From positions 62,001-126,000 of the forward strand of contig JAOCPU010000038.1 in assembly GCA_035772785.1 (NCBI GenBank): a DNA stretch of 64,000 nucleotides, in the 5' to 3' direction. Position numbers and translations under genes: made by a program. The notes beneath the pieces are model-generated. The model was not told where the DNA came from, ran no database searches, and worked only from the letters and a program-made list of their open reading frames with translations. The stretch comes from Phlebiopsis flavidoalba. Lineage: Eukaryota; Basidiomycota; Agaricomycetes; Polyporales; Phanerochaetaceae. Shown piece after piece: positions 11,391 through 23,859 of this stretch; position 1 is the stretch's first letter; every line of letters begins with the position of its first letter.

Positions 11391-11431
11391 GCGCGCGCAC
11401 GAGCCGAGCGCAGCTCGGCGAGGAGCGCGCC
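11391..11431 (+). repeat. Dispersed palindromic motif, copy 1
   Basis: It has the form GCGCGCACGAGCCGAGCG followed by CAGCTCGGCGAGGAGCGCGC. The centre CCGAGC-GCA-GCTCGG can form a short stem-loop. A nearly identical copy lies 163 bases downstream in the same orientation. Two more lie at 58,600 and 58,864 in the opposite orientation. Confidence 0.75.
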
Positions 11432-11553
11432 CCAGTAGAATATCCTTGGTGTGAGTAGATATTATGATTACCATAATTTAAATGTTCTAGTTCACATAAA
11501 CTATCTTGCGATCTGATTACTTAGGCTCACTGGCGCGTCCCCGTTCACGTATC

Positions 11554-11598
11554 AGCGCGCGCACGAGCCGAGCTCAGCTCGGCGAAGGAGCGCGCCCA
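11554..11598 (+). repeat. Dispersed palindromic motif, copy 2
   Basis: Same motif as at 11,391. The loop is changed (CCGAGC-TCA-GCTCGG) and one A is inserted after the palindrome. The flanks 'AGCGCGCCCA-TAGA' are also shared, so the repeated unit extends beyond the hairpin. Confidence 0.75.
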
Positions 11599-12196
11599 AT
11601 AGAGCACCGTCTACCGGATACTGCAAGTATCTCTACTGTAAGTCACAAAATGTTATTTCATAAATCGGTTTCGAGCCAGAAATGGCCCATATCCGCTAGT
11701 TTGTTTATGTGGCCCGCCGGCGCGGGTCTGATTACCCCTCACAAGTCCCTCGATGGGTAGAATACTTAGATGTTCATTCGCATTATGCATCATACCTGCT
11801 CCAAGCTGTCAATAGTCTTGTCACAATGAGCCTGCCTGGTATGCGGCCATCATATCAATTTCACTTGCTCTGCATGCGAAAACATTAGTGCCTTTGTGTT
11901 GCCAATCCCTGCGTCGTTGCGCACGGACTAAATCACTCGCTTATATCATCCATGTCGCACTCAAGGGGCTCAATGGCCAAGCAGGCGTGTGTAGGTGTGT
12001 GTATGTGTATTGTATTCAAGCTTTACATAGACAGGAGTAAAAGCTAAAGCAACCAGCTATCCCGAGACGGCAGAGTTTGTCGGGTGGGTGGTGGCCCGAG
12101 AGGCGTCGCCGCAGTCAGATGCGCCGTTGGGGGTGTTCGAAGGAGTTGTCCGGAAGTCAGTCCGCGGACCGCTGATACACTGCCAGTGAATGGCCA

Positions 12197-12412
12197 GTGG
12201 GTTGTCGAGTGATGGGAGTAGTGTGTCCTCGTCGTATGAGTGAGTGAATTCCACGCGTCTGGTTTTTTTGTGTGTAGACCTGGAAGATACACGGAGTGGT
12301 ATCTTCATCGTAGGAGTGATTCTCGTGTTTGTTGTCTGTAGGCCCAGAAGATACACGGGAGTAGCGCATCCTCGTCATACGAGTGACTCCCGTGTTTTCT
12401 GTCTGTAGACCG
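12197..12412. repeat. Tandem repeat of about 65-80 bases, three diverged units
   Basis: Three consecutive units (about 12,197-12,280; 12,281-12,345; 12,346-12,412) share GAAGATACACGGGAGT, a TCCTCGTC-TA-GAGTGA core and an end TGTCTGTAGACC. The first unit is the most diverged. No protein or RNA function is suggested. Confidence 0.7.
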
Positions 12413-13800
12413 CCGGAAGGTACGGTGGTTCCAAGGCTCCACCTTGTGCTGTATTAGGTAGTCCTTGTACTTGAAAAACAAAACACCTCAGGCCCGGCTA
12501 CGATCATCCGTGAAGCAACGATGGGGATCTCGTCCCAGTACTAATCTATGCAGCCAGGGACTCCCCGTGCTGTCGTTGTTGACTTCGTAAGCGGGTGTGA
12601 ATAACGAGCGTGGCAGAGAGGACTCTACGCCCCCCATCTGTGAGCTCGCAATGAGATATATGGCAAGGAAGTGTGTTTGGGCGGTGAGGTCGGTGGGGAT
12701 GCATGGTGGTGTTGTGCTCTAGATGGACGAGAAGAGCCCTATTTATACTTTCTACAGATGATGTGGTGGCCCGTTGCGATGGCCATCAAAAATTACAAAA
12801 GTTGAGTAGCCACCGATATCTGTGGTCTGTGGTCCACGGTCGCAGGGCCCGGGACCAGTAGGTCGCGCTATGACAGGGATGTGGTTGGTAGAGCACCATC
12901 AGGGTCTGCTGGTTCATACTTGTTTGTGGGCGATGGTTTTATTATCAAGACATTCAGCCACTCATCTTCGAGGGTTGTTTGTTAGGCCGAGTGGTCCACG
13001 AGCTGGGGCCTGTGGCGCATACCTGGGTACGACTACGGGGTTCAACATAACGCAGGCAACGTTACCGTACTGCCAAGGTACCGACAACAAAAGGAAGAGC
13101 CGATTGCTTGGGCTTGCATGACGGCCTTCATGCACACGGGTCATATGACGTGCTAGCCTAGTGGCCCGCTACCAGGCATTGCACCCGCCGGTGTGTTGGT
13201 GCAGTAATCTGTGCTGCCAGCTGTCGGTCTGCACGTCATGCAGTCATGAAACGTAAGAGCTCTAGAAAAGCAGAGTGTGTCTTGAGAGGGGCCATATTTC
13301 ACGCACAAAAAGGTTGATGTGGACGAAAAACGTCCAAAGCAAACGTAAGTATTGACGAGGGCGTGACTCGGACGCGTCCCGTCACGCAACATCAAAGTGT
13401 TACTTTCGTGTCACCACTTGGTCTGTGGGCTGTAGGCCGCCGCTATGCGAATAATGCCTCATCAATAACAAGTCGAACGGTACATCGCCCGCGCATTACA
13501 TACACGAATCCACTGCGAGGGCACGCGTGTCGTCGCCCGGTGGGTCTTCTAGTCACGGTCTCGTGCGCCGCACACAAAAACCCGTATTCGTCGTCGCTCC
13601 GTGGTCGAGGTCATATAGTCTCGTTATAAGCTGACACGCTCGCTCTCACCATGCATAAAAATCGCTCAGCGGACATACATGTGTAAATCGATAACAACGT
13701 ATGGTCTGTGTCCACTACTCAAATGAATACACGCGCAGCCTGCGAAGACACACCAAAGTAAGCACCAAATGCATGAACAATCCAAGGCTATAACTTGGTC
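12413..13800. other. Intergenic region, no gene seen
   Basis: There are no convincing coding frames. Several GTGG-rich stretches and short duplications occur, but no recognised element. Confidence 0.45.
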
Positions 13801-15620
13801 CTACCTATCTTTGTCGACCACGACCATGTAGCCTTCCCCAAAGTACACCGAGTCCCTCCTCAGATCCATTCACCGTACGCATGTATATCGATAAGGTAGA
13901 CATGGGCTGTCCTTGAAGGGATTTACCCATGCACTTGGTCCGCCGATCTCGCATTGTTGATAGATCAAGGACTGGTCTCGTCAGCATCGCCGGTAGTAGA
14001 TAGTGTGGCGGCGCGACTAAAAGTCGTGTATGAGGTATCGTCCAGTAAGGTGTTGGTGTTTTTAGGCGAGGACAGGGTTGATGTACTGTGTACCCGACAC
14101 AAGAAACCCCGGGCGTCACGGCTGTATCCATCGGAGGCGATATAGGCACGAGAATTCAGCCCCATGTGTCCAAGGCGCGCGATCTAACTAACGAGGTAGA
14201 GCGGTAGTTGATGTGCGGGTTGCAAGGAGAGAGTACAAGGTGGAAAGTGGCGTTATGAAAGTCGCATTTTTTTATCACTTCACGTTCCAAAATCCGCTTC
14301 CATATCGTAGCTGATCACAGCATCAGGGACGAGATCTCAGCTTATGGACGAGAAAGCGCCTTGCGCGACTCTGAGAGCGTGACAGGAAAAGGAGTAAGAT
14401 AAGATCCAACTTGATGGTGCGGTACCCATCATCATACTCTTGAACTTGGAGGGCATGTTTGTAGTCTGAGCAGCGCTGTAGACTCGCGGGCGGCCGACAG
14501 TACATCTTAGGCTAGGAGAAGGGTTATGCCAGGGCGGAGACCAAATAATGGCGACCTCGAAGATCGTGTCAAGCTCGTCTTTCAAATACAGAGAGCACAA
14601 TGCAGTGGGATCATTATGAGTCTAGTGTCTTTAAAGAGCAGGGAAAACCAGGGAAGCACTGTAAACATTCTGAAGACGGCTCAGTGACCATTCGTTAGAT
14701 TGATTCAGTAGCTTGGAAGGACTGGGGGGGGGGCTGACCAGACAGAGATCTCCCGTTGTCCAATACCCAGACGCCAAGATTCAGCCACTGATGAGCATAG
14801 TCGACGACCTCCATGACACCTCGAGGCCACACACGAGTCACAAACATACACTGCCGCAATGGGTCCTCGAAGAAATCCCTCGGAAATCCTTCTGGTAAAG
14901 GGATCGAGATGGTGGGCTGATGTGCAAGAGGGTGATTGCTAAAATTCCCGTGAGGGTAGAATAGAGATGTATGATGTAGATAGGTCTTGATCCCTAGGAG
15001 CGAAGTGTCAACATCCACCCTGGCCGCTGCAAGAAGTGCATGTTACGAACCGGAGCTCAAAGACAGCTAGTTAGCTGGTGCTTATCCTGCCATACGCACA
15101 AACGCTCTGACTGAAAGACCTGAGAACCCGAGGTCAACATCCCCATGGTACTGATCTGGGGAGGCCCCTCAGTCTTGAGGTCGGTTGAACTTACGCTGAT
15201 AGTGTCACCCCAGTGAAGGATCGACTCTGACCGAATCTCTTGTTGTACGAAGGTTTTCAGCATAGGCTGGTGTGTGAAGTGGGCTCGTTTTGACTTCGGA
15301 CTATCTGCTGCGAGAGCAGGGTTGCTGCAGGCTTGAGGGCGCGCTGCCAGAGGGCGGACATTATTCTCACTGCGTCTCGTGTGATGGAAGCTCCAGTGCG
15401 TGTCGTCGAGCAGTGTTCAACATCGCCCAAGGTAGCTTTCGATTTCCCATTGAAGCTGTTGCCGAAGCTTCAATGACCGAGAAGAAGGTGCGCGAGACCT
15501 GCGTGATGAGAGTTGAGTACGGATCAATGAAGCGTCCAGGCGGTGTGTGCAACGTACACGAGTCGGCAAGAGGCAATTTCTCCGGGACTCAGAAAGCCCC
15601 AAGCAGACATATGAATCAAA
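13801..15620 (-). CDS. F-box family protein (copy B), frame-interrupted
   Basis: Second member of the family of copies A and C, on the minus strand. Near 15,450-15,520 a frame reads SLKLRQQLQWEIESYLGRC, matching the post-F-box segment of copy A. A GT-AG intron (GTTCGTAACATG to CTTGCAG, about 15,024-15,047) precedes the block VDVDTSLLGIKTYLHH, then FEDPLRQCMFVTRVWPRG. LGVWVLDNGRSLSG near 14,760 corresponds to 'VWDWKTGDLL' after a frame change. The 3' end reads SVYFGEGYMVVVDKDR with the stop at 13,801-13,803; copy C ends with the equivalent SILLGEDYVVVVCREK. The F-box itself is not clearly readable; it should lie near 15,550-15,900. At least four frame changes are needed, so this may be a pseudogene. 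Confidence 0.55.
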
Positions 15621-16496
15621 CTTTCAACAGGTATCGCCCTCGATATTTGCCTGCTCGTAGGCCTCAAACAACTCGCCTAGGTAATGCGATCAAGGTGCAC
15701 GAGCGGTGTTGTCGTGGTTGGTCATGGGTTCCAGGCGACTCTCTTTGACTTGAATAAGCTACAGGGCTAAAAGCGCGAGCAATCTCTTCTAGCAATGGAT
15801 TTGGGATCTTGGATTTGGCTGGGTATATTAGGGGCCCAGTGGCGGGGTTTGCCAGATGCTGTAGAAGCATTCCCAGAGGCAAGGGTTCTAAACTCGGACG
15901 TGCCTAGGTTTAAGAAAGGCTACATCGTGGGTCGGCACGTCAACAGAGAAGCGTGAATTATGAGACACAAAGGACCACTTGAGTTTGAGAAAGGTGGCCG
16001 GAGTTGGCGGCACAATATGTCAAGCGGTACGATGAAAAGGCCCAGGCACAGTTCTATGACGCTCTGCCAGCCTGAGTCGCGTTTCCACGCTTGCCCGCGT
16101 CAGGTGTCCTGCACCACATGCGGCAATGAGGCCGTCTCTGACTGACTGGAAGTTATGCGCTGCCTGTGCTGCACCTGAACGGATATTAGTATCCGACACT
16201 AAGTTCCTGCATCGATGTCAGGGAAACTGCAAGAACATATAACGAAATCAGGGAATGGAATGCACATATCCGCTGAGCAAAAAGTACAGTACTATACAGG
16301 GAATGTTGCCTAATTTCACCAACTCTAGAAATCGCGTCGCATTTCATTTTTTTTCCACCTGTTGCCCAATTGTCTAAAGCGCAAGCATAGGCAGTTTCGG
16401 ATGGATTATTGCGCGGCCAAGACGTAGCAGTTGTAGCATCCACCCCGCCTTGATAACACATGTGCCCGTTCTCAGGTAGCTCACGACCACGCTCGC
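15621..16496. other. Unassigned region, possible 5' part of F-box copy B
   Basis: Minus-strand frames here (for example 15,664-15,882, with MLLQHLANPATGPLIY) could carry the missing N-terminus of copy B, but I cannot match them to an F-box. From 15,900 to 16,496 I see nothing. Confidence 0.3.
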
Positions 16497-16939
16497 GATG
16501 ACACCACTCGCTCACGTGTAGGTACGCGTTCGCGCTTTGGTTTATGTTAAGTGTTCTGCACACACTTTTGTATCTCCGCTTTCGGCACAGCTCGCTGCGA
16601 CTGGTCTAACGGATAACAGGGTTCCCTAATCCCCCTTGAACCAGCTTCCTACATCTAGCCTCCTCTTCCTTCAACCTACCTACGGGTTCCTGTAATCGTC
16701 TTTCTCGATACCGTCTCCGTATTTCCCCATGCTTACTCTTCCTGGGTGCTTCATGACGCTGTATATATTTTGTGTTCATGAAACGTTCTTTTCCCTTCCC
16801 TTCGTTAATTCGCCTTCTTGCCACGTTGGCCGTCCGGTCTCGGTCGGCGAACATAGTGTCAGGTACAGATTTCAGATATGGCAACACCGTTCAGCCTTCG
16901 TCGTTTTTCCTCCAGGGCCGTATTGTTCCCGATCCCACC

Positions 16940-18022
16940 ATGCACCTTTCGTTAGCAAGTACGTCGGTCGGCTATACTACTGCTGCGAAGGCTACCTGGA
17001 AGAAGGCTAAACGCGAGATTGGGACTGCTCCTGGCAAACTGGACTGGCGATTGTTGAGCTCGAACGCAAGACTGCCCGGGACCGTGCTCTGTCTAGGCTT
17101 GTTCGCTCGAAGGTGGCTCACGCTGAAGGCACGAGGATGGCTGCTTCTTCGACGTCGACACTGGAGCCCCCATTGTCAAGAAGCGCAAGAATTTTGGCCG
17201 TGCTCCCCCTCGTGCGCGGATGTCGTATTGCAAAGTTGAATTTTATATCGCGCTGACAGGGTGGTCCATACGTAGGTCCTCTGGGCGCTACACCTGCGAC
17301 AGGGCCCCGCCCCTCGCTGGTGCATCAAGAAGAAGGTACCTGTTTAGTTTATCTGGCCTCTTTGACACGAGTGCTAAATTCGCTTTTTTTTTTTTTGAAC
17401 AAACCAAACCAGTCTCCCGCGTCGTACAAAAGCCGATGGATGTCGACGTCAAGACCGAAGGCGACGAGCCCATGGTCGTCTCTCCCATCATGGGACGACG
17501 GTTCTGCCAAGACCTTTGTCGCTGGGCCTACTTACTAGCGGTCTCAACCTGCTTGTTCACGCTATTGACACAGCTTGGACTCTACCGCGAGCCTCCTCAC
17601 GTATGACCTTAACCTCCGTCTCCTGAAAATCTGCGCAACCAAGGATAGCCGAACTTCTTGAACACTCCGCTCGCAGGCGGGTACCTGCTGGACTTCTCGT
17701 ATCGGCCGCTTGGGAACTTATCGAGGTTGCGGACAGCGTCCATTGGGGACTCGGACGATGAAGACGATGGGATGGACGAGGACAGCCTGTTTGGCGACTA
17801 CCCGGACTCTATGGACGTCGAGGACAGGGCGTTTGTGGCTGGCGATGACTACTACGGCCTCTGGGGTCTCGCAATTGGGCGCACGCGCGTGGGATGTACC
17901 AGAGAACGCTGGTCGTTGACGACCTGTCTGAGGACTACAGAATTGGACATCGAGGACATCGCAGAGGTCGACGACGACTACTATGAGCCTCGACGACAAC
18001 GCGCGGCAACGAGGGACATATG
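16940..18022 (+). pseudogene. Repeat-borne acidic protein fragment (copy 2)
   Basis: Same protein as at 3,985-5,190. Readable pieces are TWKKAKREIGTAPG, KKKAN-type basic residues around a T-rich probable intron (17,337-17,412), then MDVDVKTEGDEPMVVSPIM (17,436-17,492) and the acidic run DEDSLFGDYPDSMDVED (about 17,775-17,825). It ends in ELDIEDIAEVDDDYYEP (about 17,940-17,990). The C-terminal basic part seen in copy 1 is missing, because this copy jumps early to the pyrimidine tract. Confidence 0.45.
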
Positions 18023-18116
18023 ACAGTGGCCCCCATTTGGGTTCGACTCGCAGTCTTATAGTCTCGTTTCATGTCTTGGCATTTCCTTCGCCTCTTTTCG
18101 TTTCTCTCTTCCTCTC

Positions 18117-18207
18117 ATAAAAAAAAAAGAAAAAAGAAAAAGAAAAAAAAGAAAAAAAAAAGAAAAAAGAAAACAAAGATAATAAAAAAGAATAATAAAA
18201 AACTCAA
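18117..18207 (+). repeat. A-rich tract of repeat copy 2
   Basis: Equivalent to 5,583-5,681. It follows CTCTCTTCCTCTCAT and ends in AATAATAAAAAACTCAAAAA. Confidence 0.8.
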
Positions 18208-19609
18208 AAACATCTCCCTTTCGTCTCGATTCCTCTCTTTTCGCATCCCTTCGTTGTTCGGCCTCCAGTATCGCACTGTTACTCAGCTTCCCAGCGAGTC
18301 GTCGATTCTTCTCTTTGGGCGCCCATCTCCTCCTCCCGTCTTACTACTTCTCTCGATTTTACTCCCTCCTCCTCTGCTTGTCAACGCGACAAGAACTTCA
18401 AGTCTCTACTCCTCAAATCTACTCCTCCCGGGATGGCTAGCCGGACCGCTTCCGCGCTGGTCGCTCACACTACTCCCAGTCTCGAGGTCCTCGGGTAACT
18501 CGAGACTGGCGGCTTTCACGTCTCGCCCGTGCAGCCGTCCCTCCATAAGTGAGTTCCCCGCGTGGTTATCTGAGTTGCTCAGTTGAATTGATTCTGACTC
18601 TTCTGCTTCCTCAGACGGCCCGCCGCCGGTTTAGAGACTCAACGCCTCTCAGGATTCCCCTTTCCCTTGGCAGCGGGCCCCTTCGCCTTGTCCTCTCGAA
18701 AAGGTGTGTAGGAAAAAAAGGGACCCGGTTTGTCGGGGCGAAAATCGCCTACAAAAAAATGGGGGGGGGGCCAGACTTCTCCATCTGACATGTGGACCTT
18801 ACAGGCACATTGCGACAAACGGGTCTTAGTACGCACAAAGCATCCGATTGGCTGATAAAAAGAAGAACTGTGTCCCAAATCATGGACAAAAATACGATGC
18901 GTGCGATGGGTCGCGTCAGGCTCGTCAGTTCCTCGGTCGTGCCACTGGGAGACTGCAGCCCCTGACGGGACATGCCGCGCGGAAGACCACACCCAACGAG
19001 CTACATTGTTATCTCCAATGCCTCGGCAAACGCCCCTCTGTTCGAGGTATCAGTCTAACCCTCTCAACATTCATTGTACAAGCCGTGCATAGAGGGCCAC
19101 CATGCCTTCTCGATCCACCAAGGCGGGGACGTTTGACTCCCCGTCGTTCGCTCGGTATCAGTAAGTATGCATTGTCCCGACTCGCCAGCACAGTCGTATG
19201 ACTGTTCACATATCCCTGCACTTGCTCTGCATGATTGCGTCATGTTTGTACCTTTCATTTAATTCCTTGTGTCTTGAGTCGTTCAAGACTTAGCCACATG
19301 TTGAACAGTATCCGATACACGTTCGACGCTATCACTAGCTCTCGCGCCACACGGTATCCCGCTTTCTCGCTTTCTGGCAAAGTTCTTCGCTCCGACGTCT
19401 CGCGATCCCGGTAATGCACCTTAAACCGAACTTCCCGTCGTTCCGTCAAATCGCTCATCTCCCGTGCACATAACCAGCTCCACCAAGCACTGCTCTCTTC
19501 ACATTGCACGTCTCCCTCGCGTCGAATCGTCTCGGCATCATGTCGCGCCTTAGATTGTTTGAACGTTCAGCCTCTCAGTCAATCCCCGGCCAGCTCGTGT
19601 TTCCAATTG

Positions 19610-19770
19610 TGCTCGTCTCTCGCGCCTCATATCGCTCGTTCCCTCGCTCTCATTCCACTCTCGCTCGCGCTCACATCGCTCGCCTCGCTTTCAAAGGTCG
19701 GCTCACATCGCTCACCACTCGCTTCCCTCGCTCGAACAATCTTCGCCCTCCCTCGCTCGGCACTTCCATC
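19610..19770 (+). repeat. CTCGCT-type simple repeat in repeat copy 2
   Basis: Low-complexity CTCGCT/CTCACATCG variants, equivalent to 6,815-6,930. Confidence 0.7.
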
Positions 19771-20129
19771 GCTTCCGATCGCCGCGTCATCGCACTATCT
19801 TCATTCAACGTCATCGGTGCTATCACTGCGACATCAGCTCACCCTATTACATGTCCCAAGTTGGCGCTCACGCCTTGCAATCTTCACGACTCTTATGCGT
19901 ACGTTCATTACCATCTCTCTTCTTATCTGGCTCTTGATCTATATCGCTACTTGTACATGTTTTTTTACGAACATCATGACACAAAAACATTGCACCATCT
20001 ATACGCCCCCATACGTCCCAGATGCTCATCATCCTGTCGTATGCCCGAATCTCGTGGCATTGCTCAACCACACCCCGTGCTTCTGCTCAGGCGTTTAACG
20101 CTGCTCCAACCGCCAGCCACATCGTGTCT

Positions 20130-20235
20130 TACCCCCCAGTGCCTCCCGCAGTGCCTATCCGCAGTGCCTATCCGCAGTGCCTCTCCGTGCCCACTCCCAT
20201 GTGCCTCCGCAGTATTTTCCCACCGCGAAGTGCTT
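20130..20235 (+). repeat. CCGCAGTGCCTAT tandem units in repeat copy 2
   Basis: Short units of about 13 bases of the type CCGCAGTGCCTAT are repeated several times. The same feature occurs near 7,205-7,290 and 27,288-27,365. Confidence 0.65.
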
Positions 20236-20812
20236 CCGCACAGGGGTGCCCCCAAAGTTCCTACCCTCCTACGCGTCGTTGCCACTGGCACCTCACACCC
20301 TATTCGACATTTTTCATCAATACTCCAAACTCGCCCATCGTTAATCCTCACTCCAGGAATTCTAACAGTGATCCTGCAGCCTCAATGACGTACCCTTCGC
20401 CTGCCCAGCTTTGAAAGCCCCACGCGGCCCAGAGGCTTGTTTTCTACATCCGACCCCGTCGTTGATGCATGCGAGCGTCGGCACAGCCCGGGTCAGAGCT
20501 CCCGGCGGTTTGTCGTCGATCCCAACCGAGCCCTCCCACTCCGACTGCTCGCGCATAGTTCGTTCATCACACAGTACTTCTCTCCGCTATGCTACGCTTC
20601 ATTCCTCTCGGAGTCCCACTCTACGCTGCTCCATCTCCAATCCCTTATTGTGATGCTCTTTTACCCTGAATATGCTTTCAATTCACCCTGGAATCTGTAT
20701 CAGATCCTCGTCTCGTCACAGCGAAACCTGTAGTGTTACTTAGTCCGAAACCTGTAGGGCCATCGTGGACTGTTATTGAATTTCCTTATGACTTGATTCG
20801 GACTCCACGTCG

Positions 20813-21384
20813 CGACGAACAATCCTCGTGAGATGGGCTGTAGGGCGAGTACTTATCCTAACAACAATCCTCGTGAAGCTCTTAACAGCAGCTCATCAGA
20901 CCTAGTCCTTCTACATCTCATCAAACTATTCACTGAGGCCATACAGAGAGAGCACGGTGACAACAAATCATACTATTTTAGTCATATTTCTAGTTGCTTT
21001 GAGTTTTTTTCATATAGCATCCACGAGCTCTGCTTGATCATGTTACCGTTGCCACTCAACGACCTTCTATCCATTTCGTGCAAAGTTTCAGCGCAGCAGA
21101 GCGCTCCGGTTCATGCCATGTAAAAATGCAAAAAGTCATGGATCGCGTCGGGATACTCGACCAGCCTAACTTGCATCTCCCCAGATCCGCTTGCATTTTC
21201 CCGTGCAGGACGTGGCTCTGGTCCTGAAGTGTCTCTGTTATTCGCGCAGACCAATTAGCGTCCGCGGAGAAAGCCGTCGAATGACACACGGCGCCCATGG
21301 TGGGTGACCTCGGAGGCGGGGGAGATGTAGCGGTTAGAGGCGGTGCGTAGGAGACGTGGCTCTGCGATGTCGGCGCGCCACAGA
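20813..21384. other. Region between repeat copy 2 and G-rich tract, no gene seen
   Basis: AT-rich sequence with a small local duplication (AACAATCCTCGTGA twice, 47 bases apart start to start). No coding motif was recognised. Confidence 0.4.
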
Positions 21385-21735
21385 ACGTGAGGGGGGGGGT
21401 GGGCGGTAATGTTGATGCGGTGCCTTGCAACCAACGAGGTTTCTGGAGAGGGCAAGGGGATAGGGGGTGGGATGTTTGGGGAAGAGGAGGGCGGCGCTTG
21501 GGTAAGGGGAGACAGGGATCGAGACAGAGAGCTAGCGAGGGGGCTTTGTCACGAGGGGGGGAGTCAAGGGGGGGGAGAGAGTAGAGAAGGAGAGGGGGTC
21601 TGAGGTCGTGTCCGGGGATGGTTCGCGATTCACTCGGCCGCTCGTACGCTCGAGGGGGGGAGGGGCAACTAGGTTTAAGCGAACAAGAGCGACCGCGAGG
21701 TTGCCACCGGGGGGGAGCAGAGTCTCCCGACGACG
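21385..21735 (+). other. G-rich tract with many G-runs
   Basis: The plus strand contains repeated runs of four to nine G (for example near 21,390, 21,556, 21,570, 21,652 and 21,707) in purine-rich sequence. Clustered G-runs could form G-quadruplexes. The minus strand reads as low-complexity Ser/Thr/Pro, which is not evidence of a gene. Confidence 0.6.
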
Positions 21736-23554
21736 ACGATGTCTGCGGGCGAGAATCCGACGTCTTTCACGAGGTACATTGTACCCGCGACGCCAGCGTC
21801 GATGAGCTGGAAGCGTGGGAAAGGGGTGGAGACGGCTTATCCTGAACGTCTGCATGCAAGAACGATACTCCAGGCTGAATAGGCCCGCTGAATGTCGCGT
21901 GTGTGTTCCAAAAGTCCGTGATGAATGGTCGACACGAGACTATCAGAAGGTGGGCGGAGAGTTTGTGTATGCTCCACCATGGAGGGCATAAATGACCTTT
22001 TTTCGCCCGGTCTCGGGGATGCGCCGACGGGAATATTTGATCCCTTCTTCTCGAACCAATATCCCGGGATGCGTTCAGCTTGAACGTCTGCCTCCTCAGC
22101 CCACTTCGCAAACGTCGCCTCTAATCAAGCTGTTGGGAACGGGTGAAAACCCAAGCAGGTTTCACCCCGCGGCCATATGTGATTTGTTGATGATTGGGAC
22201 TCTCAGGTGCGTTGCTAGCAAAACCAATTGTACTGTGAGTAAACCATGGTAGAGTAAGTAGAGGAGGGACGTACTCTCCCAGTCTTAACGGTGCTCGATA
22301 AGATTCGAACCAGAAGTGCTCTCTTGAGAGTCCAAGATGAGCGAGTCGGGGGCGTGTTCCAACTCGCAGGAACTGGCATAGTCCATCAGAGGTACGTCCA
22401 CCCAGGAGAGTGACCGCCGAGGTTCACTACAGCAGTTGAAGACGATTCACTTGAGGGAAGTGGCATGGTGTGGTGGCGAAGTGATCTCAACACTCCCCAG
22501 CCGGAGTGTGGCACTCTAGGAGACTGGGTCTCGCGAGAGTGTCCGCGGCGTGGGCCTGACCGGGCGATTGAGCCCAGCTGGCGCACTTGCCGTGGAGGCA
22601 GGGAGCTGAATCCCCCCGTTTGCCATCAAAATTCTATCATGGAAAATGGCATCTGCGACCATGGATGGTAAGTGTCACAGGGAGGGGAGGGACGTTGAGC
22701 GGTGCTAACCTGCATGCGACGACGACTGGGCGTACCTGTCGCTTAGCAGGGTTCTGATATCTTCCACACGAGACCCCAAGTTGGTCGCCGGATGGGGGTA
22801 GGTTCACCCACGGTATAATCAGTCGAGGGCTGCTCTACCTAGCTATAGCTATAATGTCAGGTATTCACTCTTCAATTATTAAACGCACAGACTATGCTGA
22901 TGCTGGCCATCGCAACCTGCTGCTCCGAGCAATTGAAAAGATAATCAGTGAGCAACTCAGAAAGTGACGGGGCATTGATCTGCAGTGAAATGATTAACAC
23001 CCAGCTAAAACCGTGAACGCATGTGTGATCCCCGTCCTGGCTGCAGCATCTTGAGAAAGCAACGTTTGCAATTGGTCGTAGACTATGCATACTGGAAGAT
23101 GGTGGAGGATGGCAAGCGTCAAAAAAACATACGCCCTCCCCCCCAAGTCGCCATCATATTGTGGCGCTGTCTTCGCGGTGTTTGCCGATGGCAGACGAGC
23201 CACTGAGCGTCTTTGCACACGGATACTAGGCTGCGGTTCGCGGATGTCGACAGCCTGCGCCGAGGGAGATCTCAGTTCTGAAATAAAGAGCACGAGCTAA
23301 GAAACTCAGCCCCATCCCCCCCCCCCCCACCAAAGTCCCTATATTCTCTCAACCGGCACCAAAAGGCATCCAGAGTGCCAAAATCATGAAATTAAAGTAC
23401 TAAGTTTTTACCTCGCTGACCAGTCGGGCACATCAATCTGTCCCTGGTGGACGAGGCGTATCACTGTCGTGTAATGTGGCATACACCTGCATGTGGCAGA
23501 ATAGAAATCTCGTACGCAACATAGCTGGGACGCATCAAATCTGCCGTGTGTCAT
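21736..23554. other. Intergenic region, no gene supported
   Basis: Short frames only. Bases 22,290-22,345 contain a hairpin CTCTCTTGAGAG and a GATTCGAACC stretch that recall a tRNA, but no cloverleaf closes. A C-run of about 11 lies at 23,317. Confidence 0.4.
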
Positions 23555-23859
23555 TTGTTCGAATGTTCAACGCGCTTACGCGTAGACGCGTCTGGGACGC
23601 GTCGCGCTTTGTTTAATTAATTTGCCACACTTTGTATCTCCGCTTTCGGCACAGTCGCTCGCGACTCCCCAATTCCAAACTTCCTCATCCTCTCTCTTCA
23701 CCCCCGTCGTCCTTCATTCGTTCGATCCTACTCTCATTTAATGCCCGTAGCGTATAATTTTTTAGAGGCGTCCCATCATGAGCATTTCCCCCTCCTTCGT
23801 TCATTCCCCTTTTGCCACGCGCGTCGGTCTCGGCGCCGTTGGCATTCAATTTCAAGCTC

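Larger units (their letters stand above)
16497..20812 (+). repeat. Large dispersed repeat, copy 2 (about 4.3 kb)
   Basis: Colinear with copy 1 but more diverged at its left end, where the GACGCGTC block is eroded (CACGTGTAGGTACGCGTTCGC) and about 250 bases of unrelated sequence (16,600-16,850) replace part of copy 1. The shared middle includes TWKKAKREIGTAP (about 16,996), MDVDVKTEGDEPMVVSPIM (17,436), the A-rich tract (18,117) and the end block TTACTTAGTCCG (20,734). A short direct repeat AACAATCCTCGTGA occurs just outside the right end, at 20,818 and 20,865. No transposition enzyme is visible. Confidence 0.75.

Noticed and set aside
22290..22345. tRNA-like GATTCGAACC stretch with nearby hairpin on the minus strand
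   Set aside because: The putative T stem does not pair and no matching 5' acceptor strand is present within range, so no cloverleaf can be drawn.
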